From Bacillota bacterium (lineage in GTDB: Bacteria > Bacillota_I > Bacilli_A > RFN20 > CAG-826), in NCBI GenBank assembly GCA_023457325.1, contig JAEWLX010000079.1:1-13704 (forward strand): DNA of 13,704 bases, given 5' to 3'. The notes beneath the pieces are model-generated. The model ran no database searches. It was given only the letters and a program-made list of their open reading frames with translations, and was not told the DNA's origin. Each line of letters begins with the position of its first letter. The stretch's first letter is position 1. The position numbers and the translations under genes are program-made. Below, in pieces: positions 1-7,903 of this stretch.

Positions 1-896
1 GAATAGTCAAACACCTCAAGTCTCATGACTACGATATTGTCGTCATGAATGGATGGCACACGTTAAGCGAAGTATTAGCTCTTAATTATTTAAAAAAACA
101 TCGCAAATCTTATGTTTTTTATATAAATGGTGGTATTATTCGCCCTAAAGAATCTCACTTTATGAAGAGACTCAAGACACATTATATTAGTGGTGCTGAT
201 TTATATTTTTCCCCCGATGAGAATTCAAATAGGTACCTAACCTACTATGGCGCCGAACAAGGAAAAATTGTTAATTACCCGTATTCGACTATTTATGAAA
301 ACGAGATTTTAAAGCAGCCACTTACGCGTACCGAAAAAGGATCGCTAAGAAGTGAATTGAATATTCATGGCACGAAAATCTTTATATCATGCGGGCAATT
401 CATAGCTCGTAAAAATTATGCTCGTCTTATCAAATATTGGTCTAATCAGCCCAGCGATTACACTTTGATATTAATTGGTGGTGGCAAAGAGAAAAGAAAA
501 TACCAGAAACTTATTAAAAAACATGCTTTACAAAATGTAATTCTAAAAGACTTTATGGATAAGCAATCTCTATTTAAGTATTTTCAAGCTGCCGATGGAT
601 ATCTTTTCCCCAGTAAGGAAGATATTTATGGCCATGTCGTCAACGAGGCTTTATCTCAAGGGTTACCCGTTATTTCTAACATTAATGTTAACTCTGCCCT
701 TTGCCTTATCAATAATGGCAAGAATGGTTATATTGTTAATTTTGATAACGACAAAGAAATTTCTGACTCTATTGCTCATGTCATCAATGATGAGGCGATG
801 CCTTATGAAGCTTTAAAAACGGCTCGTGAAAATACGATTGAAAAAATGGCGAAAAGACATGTGACTATTTTTAAAAAGTGGGTTGGAAATAAATGA
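1..896 (+). CDS. GT4-type glycosyltransferase, 5' end cut off by the window edge
   Basis: This enzyme probably transfers a sugar from a nucleotide-sugar donor to a lipid-linked acceptor on the cytoplasmic side of the membrane. The reading frame is open upstream of the first ATG (45) to the window edge, and those codons read IVKHLKSHDYDIVV. That is the usual DYDIV segment inside a GT-B N-terminal Rossmann domain, so the ATG at 45 is internal and the start lies outside the window. The C-terminal donor-binding domain is complete. Counted from that internal Met, it has FISCGQFIARKN (113-124, with the Arg-Lys pair that normally contacts the diphosphate), an IGGG turn near 144-147, and PSKEDIYGHVVNEALSQG (189-206). 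The last is the EX7E-type motif with Asp in place of the first Glu, as in the common EDxWGxVxNEA variant. Its TGA stop overlaps the next ATG (ATGA), so it is probably co-translated with the next gene. Donor and acceptor cannot be told. Confidence 0.9.
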   Translation, partial: IVKHLKSHDYDIVVMNGWHTLSEVLALNYLKKHRKSYVFYINGGIIRPKESHFMKRLKTHYISGADLYFSPDENSNRYLTYYGAEQGKIVNYPYSTIYENEILKQPLTRTEKGSLRSELNIHGTKIFISCGQFIARKNYARLIKYWSNQPSDYTLILIGGGKEKRKYQKLIKKHALQNVILKDFMDKQSLFKYFQAADGYLFPSKEDIYGHVVNEALSQGLPVISNINVNSALCLINNGKNGYIVNFDNDKEISDSIAHVINDEAMPYEALKTARENTIEKMAKRHVTIFKKWVGNK

Positions 897-2062
897 AGAT
901 TATATACATATCGGGAGCGATGAAAGACAGTGATTTTAATAGTTATATTAAAAAGGCAAGATTTAATCTTAATCCCAGCAATCAAAACTTCCATTATCGC
1001 TTTCTTAAAGCCCTAGCAACACAAACTGAAATTATCGCTATAACTTTAAGGCCTTTTTCAAAAGGATTATTTGCGGTTGATACTCTTGAAAAAGCAAACA
1101 CAAATGATGATCATATAACATTTAACTACCTAGCGGATAACGCTAAACGCTTTTACAAATTATTTCGTCGCCACCGCAACCTTGTTAAGGAAATCTCAAC
1201 TATTATAAAAGCGCAAAAGGAAGATGTTGTTTTTCTTGTCGATTCCTTGAAATATGCTTTAGCAAAAGCTGCGATAAAAGTTGCTAAGAAAAACAAGATT
1301 AAAGTCATTGCCATCGTAACCGATAATCCTCGACTTCTTTCAAACGAATCTTTCTTATATGCCAAAGCAATTGAAACTTTAAACAAAAAATACGATGGTT
1401 TTATCGCCTTGTCTACTGGACTTAATGAGTTGGCGAATAAAAAGGCAAAGCCTTCGTATGTATTCAGTGGCTTCGCTGAGGAGATAACTATTGATAAACC
1501 TTTGGTCAAGGAGCCGTACTTTTTTTGCTGCGGAGCGCTTTATGAGCGCTATGGCATTTTAAAGATGATTGAGGCTTTTAAACAAATAACGACAAAACAT
1601 CAACTACTGATTGCAGGACATGGGCCAATGATCGAAAAAATACGACAAGTAGAAAAAGACGATCCTCGTATTCGCTATGTCGGCTTATTATCGCGTGAGC
1701 AAGTCCTTAATTATGAGTCCCATTCTGATTTGAATATTAATCCTCGTTTGTTTAACGAAGATCTCGATAAATATTCAGTGCCAAGCAAGGTATTGGAATA
1801 CTTAAGTAGTGGCGTTCCCCTTCTTTCGACCATTCATACCACTTTGCATCAAGAATTTTGTGGTGAAGCTATATGGATTAAAGACGGAACAAGCGAAGAG
1901 CTTCGCAAAGCAATGGAACTATTTCTCGCTTTTCAAAATGGCGAGATGAAGAAAAAAGCCCTTCTCGCTAAGGAAAAGGTCTTGGCCAAATATGGACTAG
2001 AAGTCCAAGGAAAACTGCTTTACGAATTTATAACATCAATTAATTCTTTTTCGATTAACTGA
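893..2062 (+). CDS. GT4-type glycosyltransferase
   Basis: A 389-residue GT-B fold glycosyltransferase, likely cytoplasmic and acting on the same glycan as its neighbours. The N-terminal half starts with MKIIYISGAM. After the linker comes the donor-binding domain: FFCCGALYERYGILKMIEAF (210-229, the Gly-rich strand and helix that opens this domain), LLIAGHGP (238-245), RYVGLL (261-266), and YSVPSKVLEYLSSGVPLLST (294-313), which keeps the donor-binding Glu of the EX7E region (E302). Length is normal for the family. The start is fixed by the ATGA overlap with the upstream glycosyltransferase. There is no strong Shine-Dalgarno, so translation probably depends on coupling. The 3' end runs 43 bp into the 3' end of the opposite-strand glycosyltransferase, with no terminator between them. 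The family is clear; the sugar specificity is not visible. Confidence 0.88.
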   Translation: MKIIYISGAMKDSDFNSYIKKARFNLNPSNQNFHYRFLKALATQTEIIAITLRPFSKGLFAVDTLEKANTNDDHITFNYLADNAKRFYKLFRRHRNLVKEISTIIKAQKEDVVFLVDSLKYALAKAAIKVAKKNKIKVIAIVTDNPRLLSNESFLYAKAIETLNKKYDGFIALSTGLNELANKKAKPSYVFSGFAEEITIDKPLVKEPYFFCCGALYERYGILKMIEAFKQITTKHQLLIAGHGPMIEKIRQVEKDDPRIRYVGLLSREQVLNYESHSDLNINPRLFNEDLDKYSVPSKVLEYLSSGVPLLSTIHTTLHQEFCGEAIWIKDGTSEELRKAMELFLAFQNGEMKKKALLAKEKVLAKYGLEVQGKLLYEFITSINSFSIN

Positions 2063-3213
2063 GTCACATGCCGTAGCGAGAAATTGTTTTCATAATAATT
2101 CTTATTTTTCTTACCCATCTCTTCTTTTTCTATTGGGGTCAAAGCCATTATCTTTTCCATGGCTAAAGCGATACCTTCTGCGCTTTGTTCGGCTAAAACT
2201 GCTCCACCGCTTTTAATTAGAATATCTTTTCCATCACCAGATAACGCGCCAATAATTGGACGAGCAAATTTTAAGTAGTGAACTAGTTTGTTAGGAATCG
2301 TTTTACCAACTGTGCCGCCTTCTTTTAAAGTGACAATAAGTGCATCGGCGTTCTTATATAATGCTTCAGCTTTTTCTAAGGCTAATGGTCCGTGATATGT
2401 AACGATGTTATGAAGATTATTATCTTCAATGAATCTAGTTAGTTGGGCGGAAAGAGCGCCCATACCCGCTAAATGAATTTCTACATCATCACGATGACTT
2501 AAAAGCTGGCCAGCCTTTGCGATTTCATTAATGAGTTGGAGATGTCCGATGTTTCCAACATAGACGAAGTTATACTTTTTACGATATGGAAAAGAATCAA
2601 ACGTTGCTTCAGATGCTAACGAAGGCTGGGGTACATAAGAAAATGGGATATTATCAATTTTTAAAACATCGTGAAAGTAATCGACAAAAGAAGGCGAAGA
2701 AACTAAAATCTTGTCGCATCCTAAGTACAGTTTCTTGCTCCATTTATAAAGGATTTTATAAACGAGTGAATCCTTTTTTACCGCTCCTGTAACAACGGTT
2801 GATTCTGGCCACAAATCAAGGCAATGCAAGACGTGCTTGATACGGTGTTTTTTTGAATAAATAATGGCCGGAGCAATCGAAATGACTGGCGACAAAGAAG
2901 TAGAAAAAACAATATCATATTTATCCTTGTGTTTTCTAGCAAACGCTTTAGCGTTACGGTGGAAAGATAGGTAATTGCGATAAATCGAGATGCGACTTTG
3001 TTTACGGGGATATAAATTAATGCGATGAACTTTAACGCCCTTAATTACTTCATAGTGGACCTTTCGATATTCGGGAAGGATCTCATTAAAGCAGTAATTG
3101 GGTTTGCCGGTTATTACCGTTACATCATGGCCTAAAACGACAAGTTCGGAAGCGATGTCGGAAATTGTGAATCGTTCTGGGTAATAAAACTGGCAGACAA
3201 TAAGAATCTTCAT
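2020..3213 (-). CDS. GT4 glycosyltransferase, WbuB/WcaI-like
   Basis: A 397-residue GT-B glycosyltransferase resembling the WbuB/WcaI group used in capsule, O-antigen and colanic acid synthesis. Visible marks: MKILIVCQFYYPERF at the N-terminus, the VITGKPNY segment (33-40), DLWPES (133-138, a hallmark of this group), VYVGNIGH (217-224) opening the donor-binding domain, LAGMG (248-252), and GKTIPNKLVHYLKFARPIIG (303-322). At the place where many relatives have Glu (SKLYEY) this protein has His312. I chose the ATG at 3213 because the family begins with MKILIV. In-frame starts further out are ATG 3231 and GTG 3258 (412 aa), but the extra residues match nothing familiar. No Shine-Dalgarno is seen before any of them. 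The gene is inverted relative to its glycan neighbours and overlaps the preceding glycosyltransferase tail to tail. The fine specificity is unknown. Confidence 0.87.
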   Translation of the reverse strand: MKILIVCQFYYPERFTISDIASELVVLGHDVTVITGKPNYCFNEILPEYRKVHYEVIKGVKVHRINLYPRKQSRISIYRNYLSFHRNAKAFARKHKDKYDIVFSTSLSPVISIAPAIIYSKKHRIKHVLHCLDLWPESTVVTGAVKKDSLVYKILYKWSKKLYLGCDKILVSSPSFVDYFHDVLKIDNIPFSYVPQPSLASEATFDSFPYRKKYNFVYVGNIGHLQLINEIAKAGQLLSHRDDVEIHLAGMGALSAQLTRFIEDNNLHNIVTYHGPLALEKAEALYKNADALIVTLKEGGTVGKTIPNKLVHYLKFARPIIGALSGDGKDILIKSGGAVLAEQSAEGIALAMEKIMALTPIEKEEMGKKNKNYYENNFSLRHVTQLIEKELIDVINS

Positions 3214-3258
3214 ATGCGTTTTTACTATCATATAGTATCGCACATTTTTATGTTTCAC

Positions 3259-3274
3259 TTTAGAAAATTCTAAA
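3259..3274. promoter_or_regulatory. Dyad-symmetric sequence in the divergent intergenic region
   Basis: TTTAGAA, a two-base AA spacer, then TTCTAAA form a 7-bp inverted repeat. It sits about midway between the divergent starts of the glycosyltransferase (3213) and the flippase (3314). The position would suit an operator controlling both genes, but the sequence is AT-rich and the match may be chance. No regulator gene is nearby. Confidence 0.25.
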
Positions 3275-3303
3275 AAGGCAATGAATTTTAAGTGATAAAC
3301 CCA

Positions 3304-3309
3304 TATAAT
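3304..3309 (+). promoter_or_regulatory. Candidate -10 element of the flippase gene
   Basis: A perfect TATAAT lies only four bases before the first ATG (3314) of the flippase gene. I see no convincing -35 at 16-18 bp spacing and no extended -10 TG. If used, transcription would begin near 3316, so translation would start on a nearly leaderless mRNA, most simply at the ATG at 3320. The lack of any Shine-Dalgarno before this gene fits that reading. AT-rich DNA gives such hexamers by chance. Confidence 0.35.
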
Positions 3310-3313
3310 TTAT

Positions 3314-4819
3314 ATGATTATGCATGAAACAACCAGGACTAATGTCATCGTAAATCTGACTCGCACGGTTGTTTTAACGATTCTTTCCTTTATTACTTTT
3401 CCATTTGTGTGTCGCGTTCTTGGCGATGAAACAATTGGTTTATATACGTGGGCCAACACATTTGTTTATTACTTTTTAATTTTAGCTCGCATCTCTATTC
3501 CAAATTTCGCAGTTAGAGAGTGCGTTCGCGTTCGCGATGATAAAAAGGCATTGAGCAAAAAGGCTCAAGAATTTTTTATTCTCCAGTCGATTACAACTAT
3601 CCTTTCCTTTGGCTTGATGCTGGCTTTTGTTTTCTCGGTTCCCGAGTTATTATCCAATCGCGAGATTATTTTTATATTAAGCATCAACTTTTTAACTGGT
3701 GTCTTTTCCTTTGAATGGATATATATTGCTTTAGAGAAGCACTTCTATATGGCCATGCGCTCTATCGTAATATTAACGATCAGTGCTATTTCCATTTTTA
3801 TCTTTGTCAAATACCCTGAAGATATTTATCTATATGCCTTTTTCACTGTCGGAGTGACGTTTTTGACTGTCATTAGTAATCTTTTGTATCTTCCAAAGTT
3901 TATTTCATTTAAAAAAGAGGGGGCATATGATTTTAAATCATATATTAAACCTCTACTCGTTCTTTTTACTATTTCAATTGTTCTTTCCTTGTACAATCAA
4001 AGCGATACTTTTATTCTCGGGTTTCTCAATGCGAATAAGGCCGAGGTTGGAAGCTATTCTGTTGGCCTCAAAGGTGTTGACGTTATTATTGCCGTAACGA
4101 CTTCTTTAAGTATCGTTTTCATGCCGCGCGCCGCCTATTATTATCAACTCGAAGACAAATCTTTCTTTAAGAAGTTAACAAAATATTCTATCAATATCAC
4201 CCTTTTTATCGCTGTTCCCGCGATTGCGTCCATGACAACGTTAAGTGAACCGATTACAAGTCTCATTTCTGGTAACTATTTACCAACGGTCGGTGGTTTC
4301 GAAGAGTCATGGACAATATTAGTTATTCTTGCTTCTTTAATGGTAACGTACTCGATCGGCGACATTATCTATACCCAGGTGCTAATTCCAATGAAAAGGG
4401 AAAAGATTTACTTATACACTATTTTAATTGGCGCTGTTTTGGATATCGTTTTATCAATCGTACTCGGTTTATATGTTTTTAAAGACCATCCCGCTATTGG
4501 CGTTGCTATCGCCACCGCATTTACCGATGCAGTAATTATCGCCTTCTTGCTTTTCAAAACATGGAAATGGACAGGTCACGCTCTTTTTAATCTTAATACT
4601 CTCAAAATCTTTTCTCTGGGAATTTTTGTTGCCCTTATTTGCTTCTTCATCGGTCCGATTCTCTTTGATGCTTTTATGATTGAGTTTAACGGTAATTACA
4701 CAAGTGCATATCTAGCTGAACTCATTAGCACAGTCGCCATATCGGGCGTAATATATCTTACTGGTCTACTATTATTAAAAGAAGATCTGGTCAATTCGTT
4801 TATTCGTAAAAAGAATTAA
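3314..4819 (+). CDS. Wzx-like polysaccharide flippase (PST/MOP superfamily)
   Basis: A 501-residue polytopic membrane protein that probably flips a lipid-linked oligosaccharide across the cytoplasmic membrane. Hydrophobic segments run along the whole length, roughly 12-14 of them. The first region has FPFVCRVLGDETIGLYTW (29-46), the typical Polysacc_synt N-terminal pattern (FPYLxRVLGxxxxGLYxF). The FNANK-like loop and the later GDIIYTQVLIPMKREK stretch also fit this fold. Length is normal. Two starts are possible, ATG 3314 and ATG 3320; neither has a Shine-Dalgarno, and a TATAAT ends only four bases before the first. It is divergent from the WbuB-like glycosyltransferase and follows three glycosyltransferase genes, so it is the export step of the same glycan. 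A teichuronic-type or capsule flippase would look the same. Substrate unknown. Confidence 0.9.
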   Translation: MIMHETTRTNVIVNLTRTVVLTILSFITFPFVCRVLGDETIGLYTWANTFVYYFLILARISIPNFAVRECVRVRDDKKALSKKAQEFFILQSITTILSFGLMLAFVFSVPELLSNREIIFILSINFLTGVFSFEWIYIALEKHFYMAMRSIVILTISAISIFIFVKYPEDIYLYAFFTVGVTFLTVISNLLYLPKFISFKKEGAYDFKSYIKPLLVLFTISIVLSLYNQSDTFILGFLNANKAEVGSYSVGLKGVDVIIAVTTSLSIVFMPRAAYYYQLEDKSFFKKLTKYSINITLFIAVPAIASMTTLSEPITSLISGNYLPTVGGFEESWTILVILASLMVTYSIGDIIYTQVLIPMKREKIYLYTILIGAVLDIVLSIVLGLYVFKDHPAIGVAIATAFTDAVIIAFLLFKTWKWTGHALFNLNTLKIFSLGIFVALICFFIGPILFDAFMIEFNGNYTSAYLAELISTVAISGVIYLTGLLLLKEDLVNSFIRKKN

Positions 4820-4835
4820 TAGAATTAGCAAAGTA

Positions 4836-4858
4836 AAAGCCGCGTTTTGCGCGGCTTT
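4836..4858. terminator. Bidirectional intrinsic terminator
   Basis: A 9-bp perfect stem AAAGCCGCG / CGCGGCTTT closes a TTTTG loop. It begins 16 bp after the flippase stop (4819) and 20 bp after the stop of the opposite gene (4879). On the plus strand it is followed by ATCATTTATTT, and on the minus strand by a short T run (CTTTTACTTTG). Both T-tracts are modest. Its place between two convergent genes supports use in both directions. Confidence 0.85.
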
Positions 4859-4878
4859 ATCATTTATTTGCTGTTTTT

Positions 4879-6861
4879 TTACTCAGGAATATAAGTGACG
4901 TTAGCTTCGACAGTTAAGCCTGATGAGCCAAGCCAATTAGCATTCCAGTTAGCGGTGTTATTGTTCTTTGTCATCACTGTGATTTGTAAAGAATTATCGC
5001 AACCATTGAACACATTTGCAGACATGGCTGTAACTGACGAAGGGATAGTAATACTAGTTAAGGATGTGCAGTTTTCAAAAGCGCGATCTTTAATAGCTTG
5101 AATCGTATTGGGAATAATAATTGACGATAAGGACACACAACCTCTGAAAAGATTTGAATCAAGAACAATGAAGTTTGTATTGTTCGGAAGAGTTACCGAT
5201 TCAAGAGCGGAACACCCTTCAAAAACCGAACTATTAATTGCGCGAACGGTATTCGGTACAACAAATTCTTCTAATTTCACACAACCCATGAATGCTTCAC
5301 GATAAATAATTGACATGAGAATTTCCTCTGAAGTATCAATAATGACTTCGCGGAGTTCAGTCGCGTTTTTAGCTAGGGCAGGAGCGATGAAGCGAATTGA
5401 ACTAGTTAAATCCAAAACCTCGATCGCGGTGTTAGAAAACACAAATGAATCTGTATTTGTCTCGCCAAGTTGTAGAATGGTGCTAGGTAATGTAACGCGG
5501 TCTAATGGGCTAACAACTAGGTTATCTTTATCGACAAGAACAAGTTCTTTAAAACTAGTGGCGTTATAAAATGCTTTGATTGCAATTTTTTGTAAGCCTT
5601 GCGAAACCTGAACTGGATCCCACTGCCCGGTCTCATCATTATAAATTAACTCGGTGCGGGTCGTTTCTGTTTCATTATCGTAAGCATAAACGGAGACAAG
5701 ATTATCACAATTCTCGAAGGTGCTGTCTTTGATTATGCGAACGCTAAAGGGAATTGCAAATTCACTGATAGCAGTCCCACGGAAGGCGGCTATGCCGATG
5801 TCATAAATGCGGCTGCTAGGACTATACTCATCTTCATCAAAAACGACTTCAGTTAGACTTTCACATCCATCGAATACATAGTTGTTAATAACACTTACTC
5901 CAGAGGGAATGGTCATTTTTGTCATCGAACGAGAGTTTTGAAAAGCGCCGATTCCAATCGATTTTAAATCGGTTCCGAGAACCACCTCGCCCGCAAAATT
6001 GGTTTCCTTGAATGCGTAATCGCCAATCGACTCAATTTGGTCCGACCACTCCATTTCAATTAATGAGCTGGCGCCAAAGAAGGCTTCATTGCCAATGTAT
6101 TTAATATTATCACCTAGGTGAACTTCGCTTAAATTGACACAGTTATAAAGTAATTTATCAGAGATAGTGTCCAAGTGATCGGGGAATTCGGCATAAGTAA
6201 TACCGGGCTGATTTGCAAAAACGCCTGCCCCAATTTGTTCAAATTCGCCAAGATTAAAGTAATGAGCGTGTTCGCTAATTGCTGGTGAGCTTTCGCTTTT
6301 TACAATCGCTGTATCAGCTTCAAAAATACCTTTATATGTATAAAGAATAGATCCAATAATAACTGCATCGTCAGGATAGTTGGCTATATAGGCAGTGTTG
6401 CTAAAGGCATCCGTACCAATATATTCCAATTCGCTTGGCGTATTAAACTTAGATAAATTTACACAATTACTAAAAGCATTTTCGCCAATCGTGGTTATCG
6501 TCTCAGGAAATATCACTTCTTCAAGACGATTAAGACCGGCAAAGGCTGATGGCCCAATTGTCGTCACAGGATATCCCATCAATTTACGTGGAATGCGAAA
6601 ACGAGCAGGATAGTCGCTGTCAGAATAAACGCGATCAATCGTAACTGTAATTTGACTTTCGTCTTCTAAATCGGAACGATATGAAAAGGTAATATAAGGC
6701 ATTGTCACATAATCGAGCAAAACGAAATATATTAACGATGAATAGGCTCCGCCTAAAAGGAGTAAAATTCCAAGTGAAACAGAAATGGCAGTAATAATTT
6801 TGCGAAGCTTAGATTTTTTCTTTACTTCAGTTGGCACAACAACAAATTCTGGTCCGTCCAT
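4879..6861 (-). CDS. Membrane-anchored BspA-type leucine-rich repeat (LRR_5) protein
   Basis: A 660-residue protein with a short cytoplasmic N-terminus carrying a basic patch (KKKSKLRK, 14-21), one membrane segment (about 22-50) and a large outside domain. No lipobox or obvious cleavage site is seen, so it is probably a signal-anchored protein with the C-terminus outside. From about 88 to 625 it consists of LRR_5 units of the form IGxxAFxxCxxLxxIxIPxSV. The AF/VF hallmark recurs at 106, 129, 152 and at 260, 283, 306, 329, and again near 571, 594, 617, a strict 23-residue spacing interrupted by less regular stretches. Such domains bind proteins or host ligands in known surface proteins; the ligand here is unknown. 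The start codon overlaps the oppF stop (TAATG) and has a strong Shine-Dalgarno, so the gene is the last member of the opp operon. There is no sortase or cell-wall-binding motif at the C-terminus (ends VTYIPE). Confidence 0.88.
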   Translation of the reverse strand: MDGPEFVVVPTEVKKKSKLRKIITAISVSLGILLLLGGAYSSLIYFVLLDYVTMPYITFSYRSDLEDESQITVTIDRVYSDSDYPARFRIPRKLMGYPVTTIGPSAFAGLNRLEEVIFPETITTIGENAFSNCVNLSKFNTPSELEYIGTDAFSNTAYIANYPDDAVIIGSILYTYKGIFEADTAIVKSESSPAISEHAHYFNLGEFEQIGAGVFANQPGITYAEFPDHLDTISDKLLYNCVNLSEVHLGDNIKYIGNEAFFGASSLIEMEWSDQIESIGDYAFKETNFAGEVVLGTDLKSIGIGAFQNSRSMTKMTIPSGVSVINNYVFDGCESLTEVVFDEDEYSPSSRIYDIGIAAFRGTAISEFAIPFSVRIIKDSTFENCDNLVSVYAYDNETETTRTELIYNDETGQWDPVQVSQGLQKIAIKAFYNATSFKELVLVDKDNLVVSPLDRVTLPSTILQLGETNTDSFVFSNTAIEVLDLTSSIRFIAPALAKNATELREVIIDTSEEILMSIIYREAFMGCVKLEEFVVPNTVRAINSSVFEGCSALESVTLPNNTNFIVLDSNLFRGCVSLSSIIIPNTIQAIKDRAFENCTSLTSITIPSSVTAMSANVFNGCDNSLQITVMTKNNNTANWNANWLGSSGLTVEANVTYIPE

Positions 6862-7901
6862 TACTTATTTCCTCCTTGTCTAATTATTTCTTTATAACTA
6901 GCGAGTTCAGCGCTATTAGCTCTTACAAAATGTCCTGGCTCAACTTCATAAAGTTGTGGCTCGTCATCATGCGTGTATTGATGCATCTGTGGATGATAGA
7001 CAACCACTTTTTTAACTTTCTCGACACGTGGATCGGGAATAGGAACTGCGGAAAGTAGTGATTTGGTATATGGATGTAAAGGAATCTCAAATAATCTTTC
7101 AGCAGTAGCAAGTTCAACGATTTTACCGTTATAAATAACACCAATTCGATCAGAAATATATTTAACAACCGATAAGTCGTGAGCGATAAACATAACTGTT
7201 AAGTCTGATTCTTTTTGAAATTCTTTAATCAAGTTTAAAACTTGAGCCCGAATCGAAACGTCCAAGGCCGAAATCGGCTCATCAGCGACGATAAATTCTG
7301 GCTTGATAATCATCGAACGAGCAATACCGATTCTTTGTCTTTGACCACCGCTAAATTCATGCGGGTAACGTTTGAGGTGTTCGGGACGAAGGCCAACGCG
7401 GCGCATCATTTCCTCAACTTTTTCTAAGCGGTCGTTTTCATCTTCATATAAATGAAAAGCTCTTAGCCCTTCTGAAACAATGTAGTCGACATTAGCGCGA
7501 TCATTTAATGAGGCGCTTGGGTCTTGAAATATCATCTGAATTTTTTGCTTAACTTCGCGTGATAGTGCTCTTGAAATTTTTCCCGATATGCGAACGCCGT
7601 TATAAAGAATTTCTCCTTTACTGACATTTGTGACTCTAATAAGCGATCTACCAACCGTTGTTTTACCAGAACCAGATTCACCAACTAGACCAAAAATCTC
7701 TCCACGAATAATATCAAGATTCAAATCATCAACGATTACTCTTTCGACATTACCGCGTTTATAACCAATGCGAACATTCTTAAAGGAAACGATTGGATCG
7801 TTAGCGTTTTCTGGCGTGTGCTTTTTACTTAATAAACCGACTTTTTCGTGAGAATGGTGGGTTTTTGCATCTCTTTTTTTGAAATTAAATAGTTTTTTCA
7901 T
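6861..7901 (-). CDS. oppF: Oligopeptide ABC transporter ATP-binding protein OppF (AmiF-like)
   Basis: One of the two cytoplasmic ATPases that power peptide uptake, pairing with OppD. In order: a basic, His-containing N-terminal extension (1-36, with HHSH at 15-18), the ABC domain start VSFKNVRIGY (38-47), Walker A GESGSGKT (74-81), Q-loop FQDP with Q126, signature SGGQRQR (184-190), Walker B FIVADE (203-208), switch His241, and the HPYTKSLLSAVP segment of the oligopeptide subfamily (276-287). The tail with PGHFVRANSAELASY (322-336) resembles the end of streptococcal AmiF. All catalytic residues are present. At 346 aa it is somewhat longer than usual, mainly through the extra N-terminus. The start is two bases after the oppD stop, without a clear Shine-Dalgarno, so it probably relies on coupling. 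The 3' end overlaps the LRR gene by one base. Confidence 0.95.
   Translation of the reverse strand: MKKLFNFKKRDAKTHHSHEKVGLLSKKHTPENANDPIVSFKNVRIGYKRGNVERVIVDDLNLDIIRGEIFGLVGESGSGKTTVGRSLIRVTNVSKGEILYNGVRISGKISRALSREVKQKIQMIFQDPSASLNDRANVDYIVSEGLRAFHLYEDENDRLEKVEEMMRRVGLRPEHLKRYPHEFSGGQRQRIGIARSMIIKPEFIVADEPISALDVSIRAQVLNLIKEFQKESDLTVMFIAHDLSVVKYISDRIGVIYNGKIVELATAERLFEIPLHPYTKSLLSAVPIPDPRVEKVKKVVVYHPQMHQYTHDDEPQLYEVEPGHFVRANSAELASYKEIIRQGGNK
6871..6877 (-). promoter_or_regulatory. Ribosome binding site of the LRR gene, inside oppF
   Basis: AAGGAGG on the minus strand lies nine bases before the ATG at 6861 and is formed by the last Gly-Gly codons of oppF. It settles the start of the LRR gene and shows that its translation is built into the end of oppF. 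Confidence 0.8.
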
Positions 7902-7903
7902 GA

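Noticed and set aside
45..47. ATG at 45 as the true start of the first glycosyltransferase
   Set aside because: The frame is open upstream to the window edge and the upstream codons read as a normal GT-B strand; a start here would remove most of the N-terminal domain.
1153..1509. 118-codon open frame on the minus strand inside the second glycosyltransferase
   Set aside because: It is antisense to a gene with clear GT4 motifs; its hydrophobic look comes from the AT-rich complement.
6923..7168. 81-codon minus-strand frame overlapping the 3' part of oppF
   Set aside because: It is a frame-shifted shadow of intact oppF codons, which continue to the PGHFV tail without a break.
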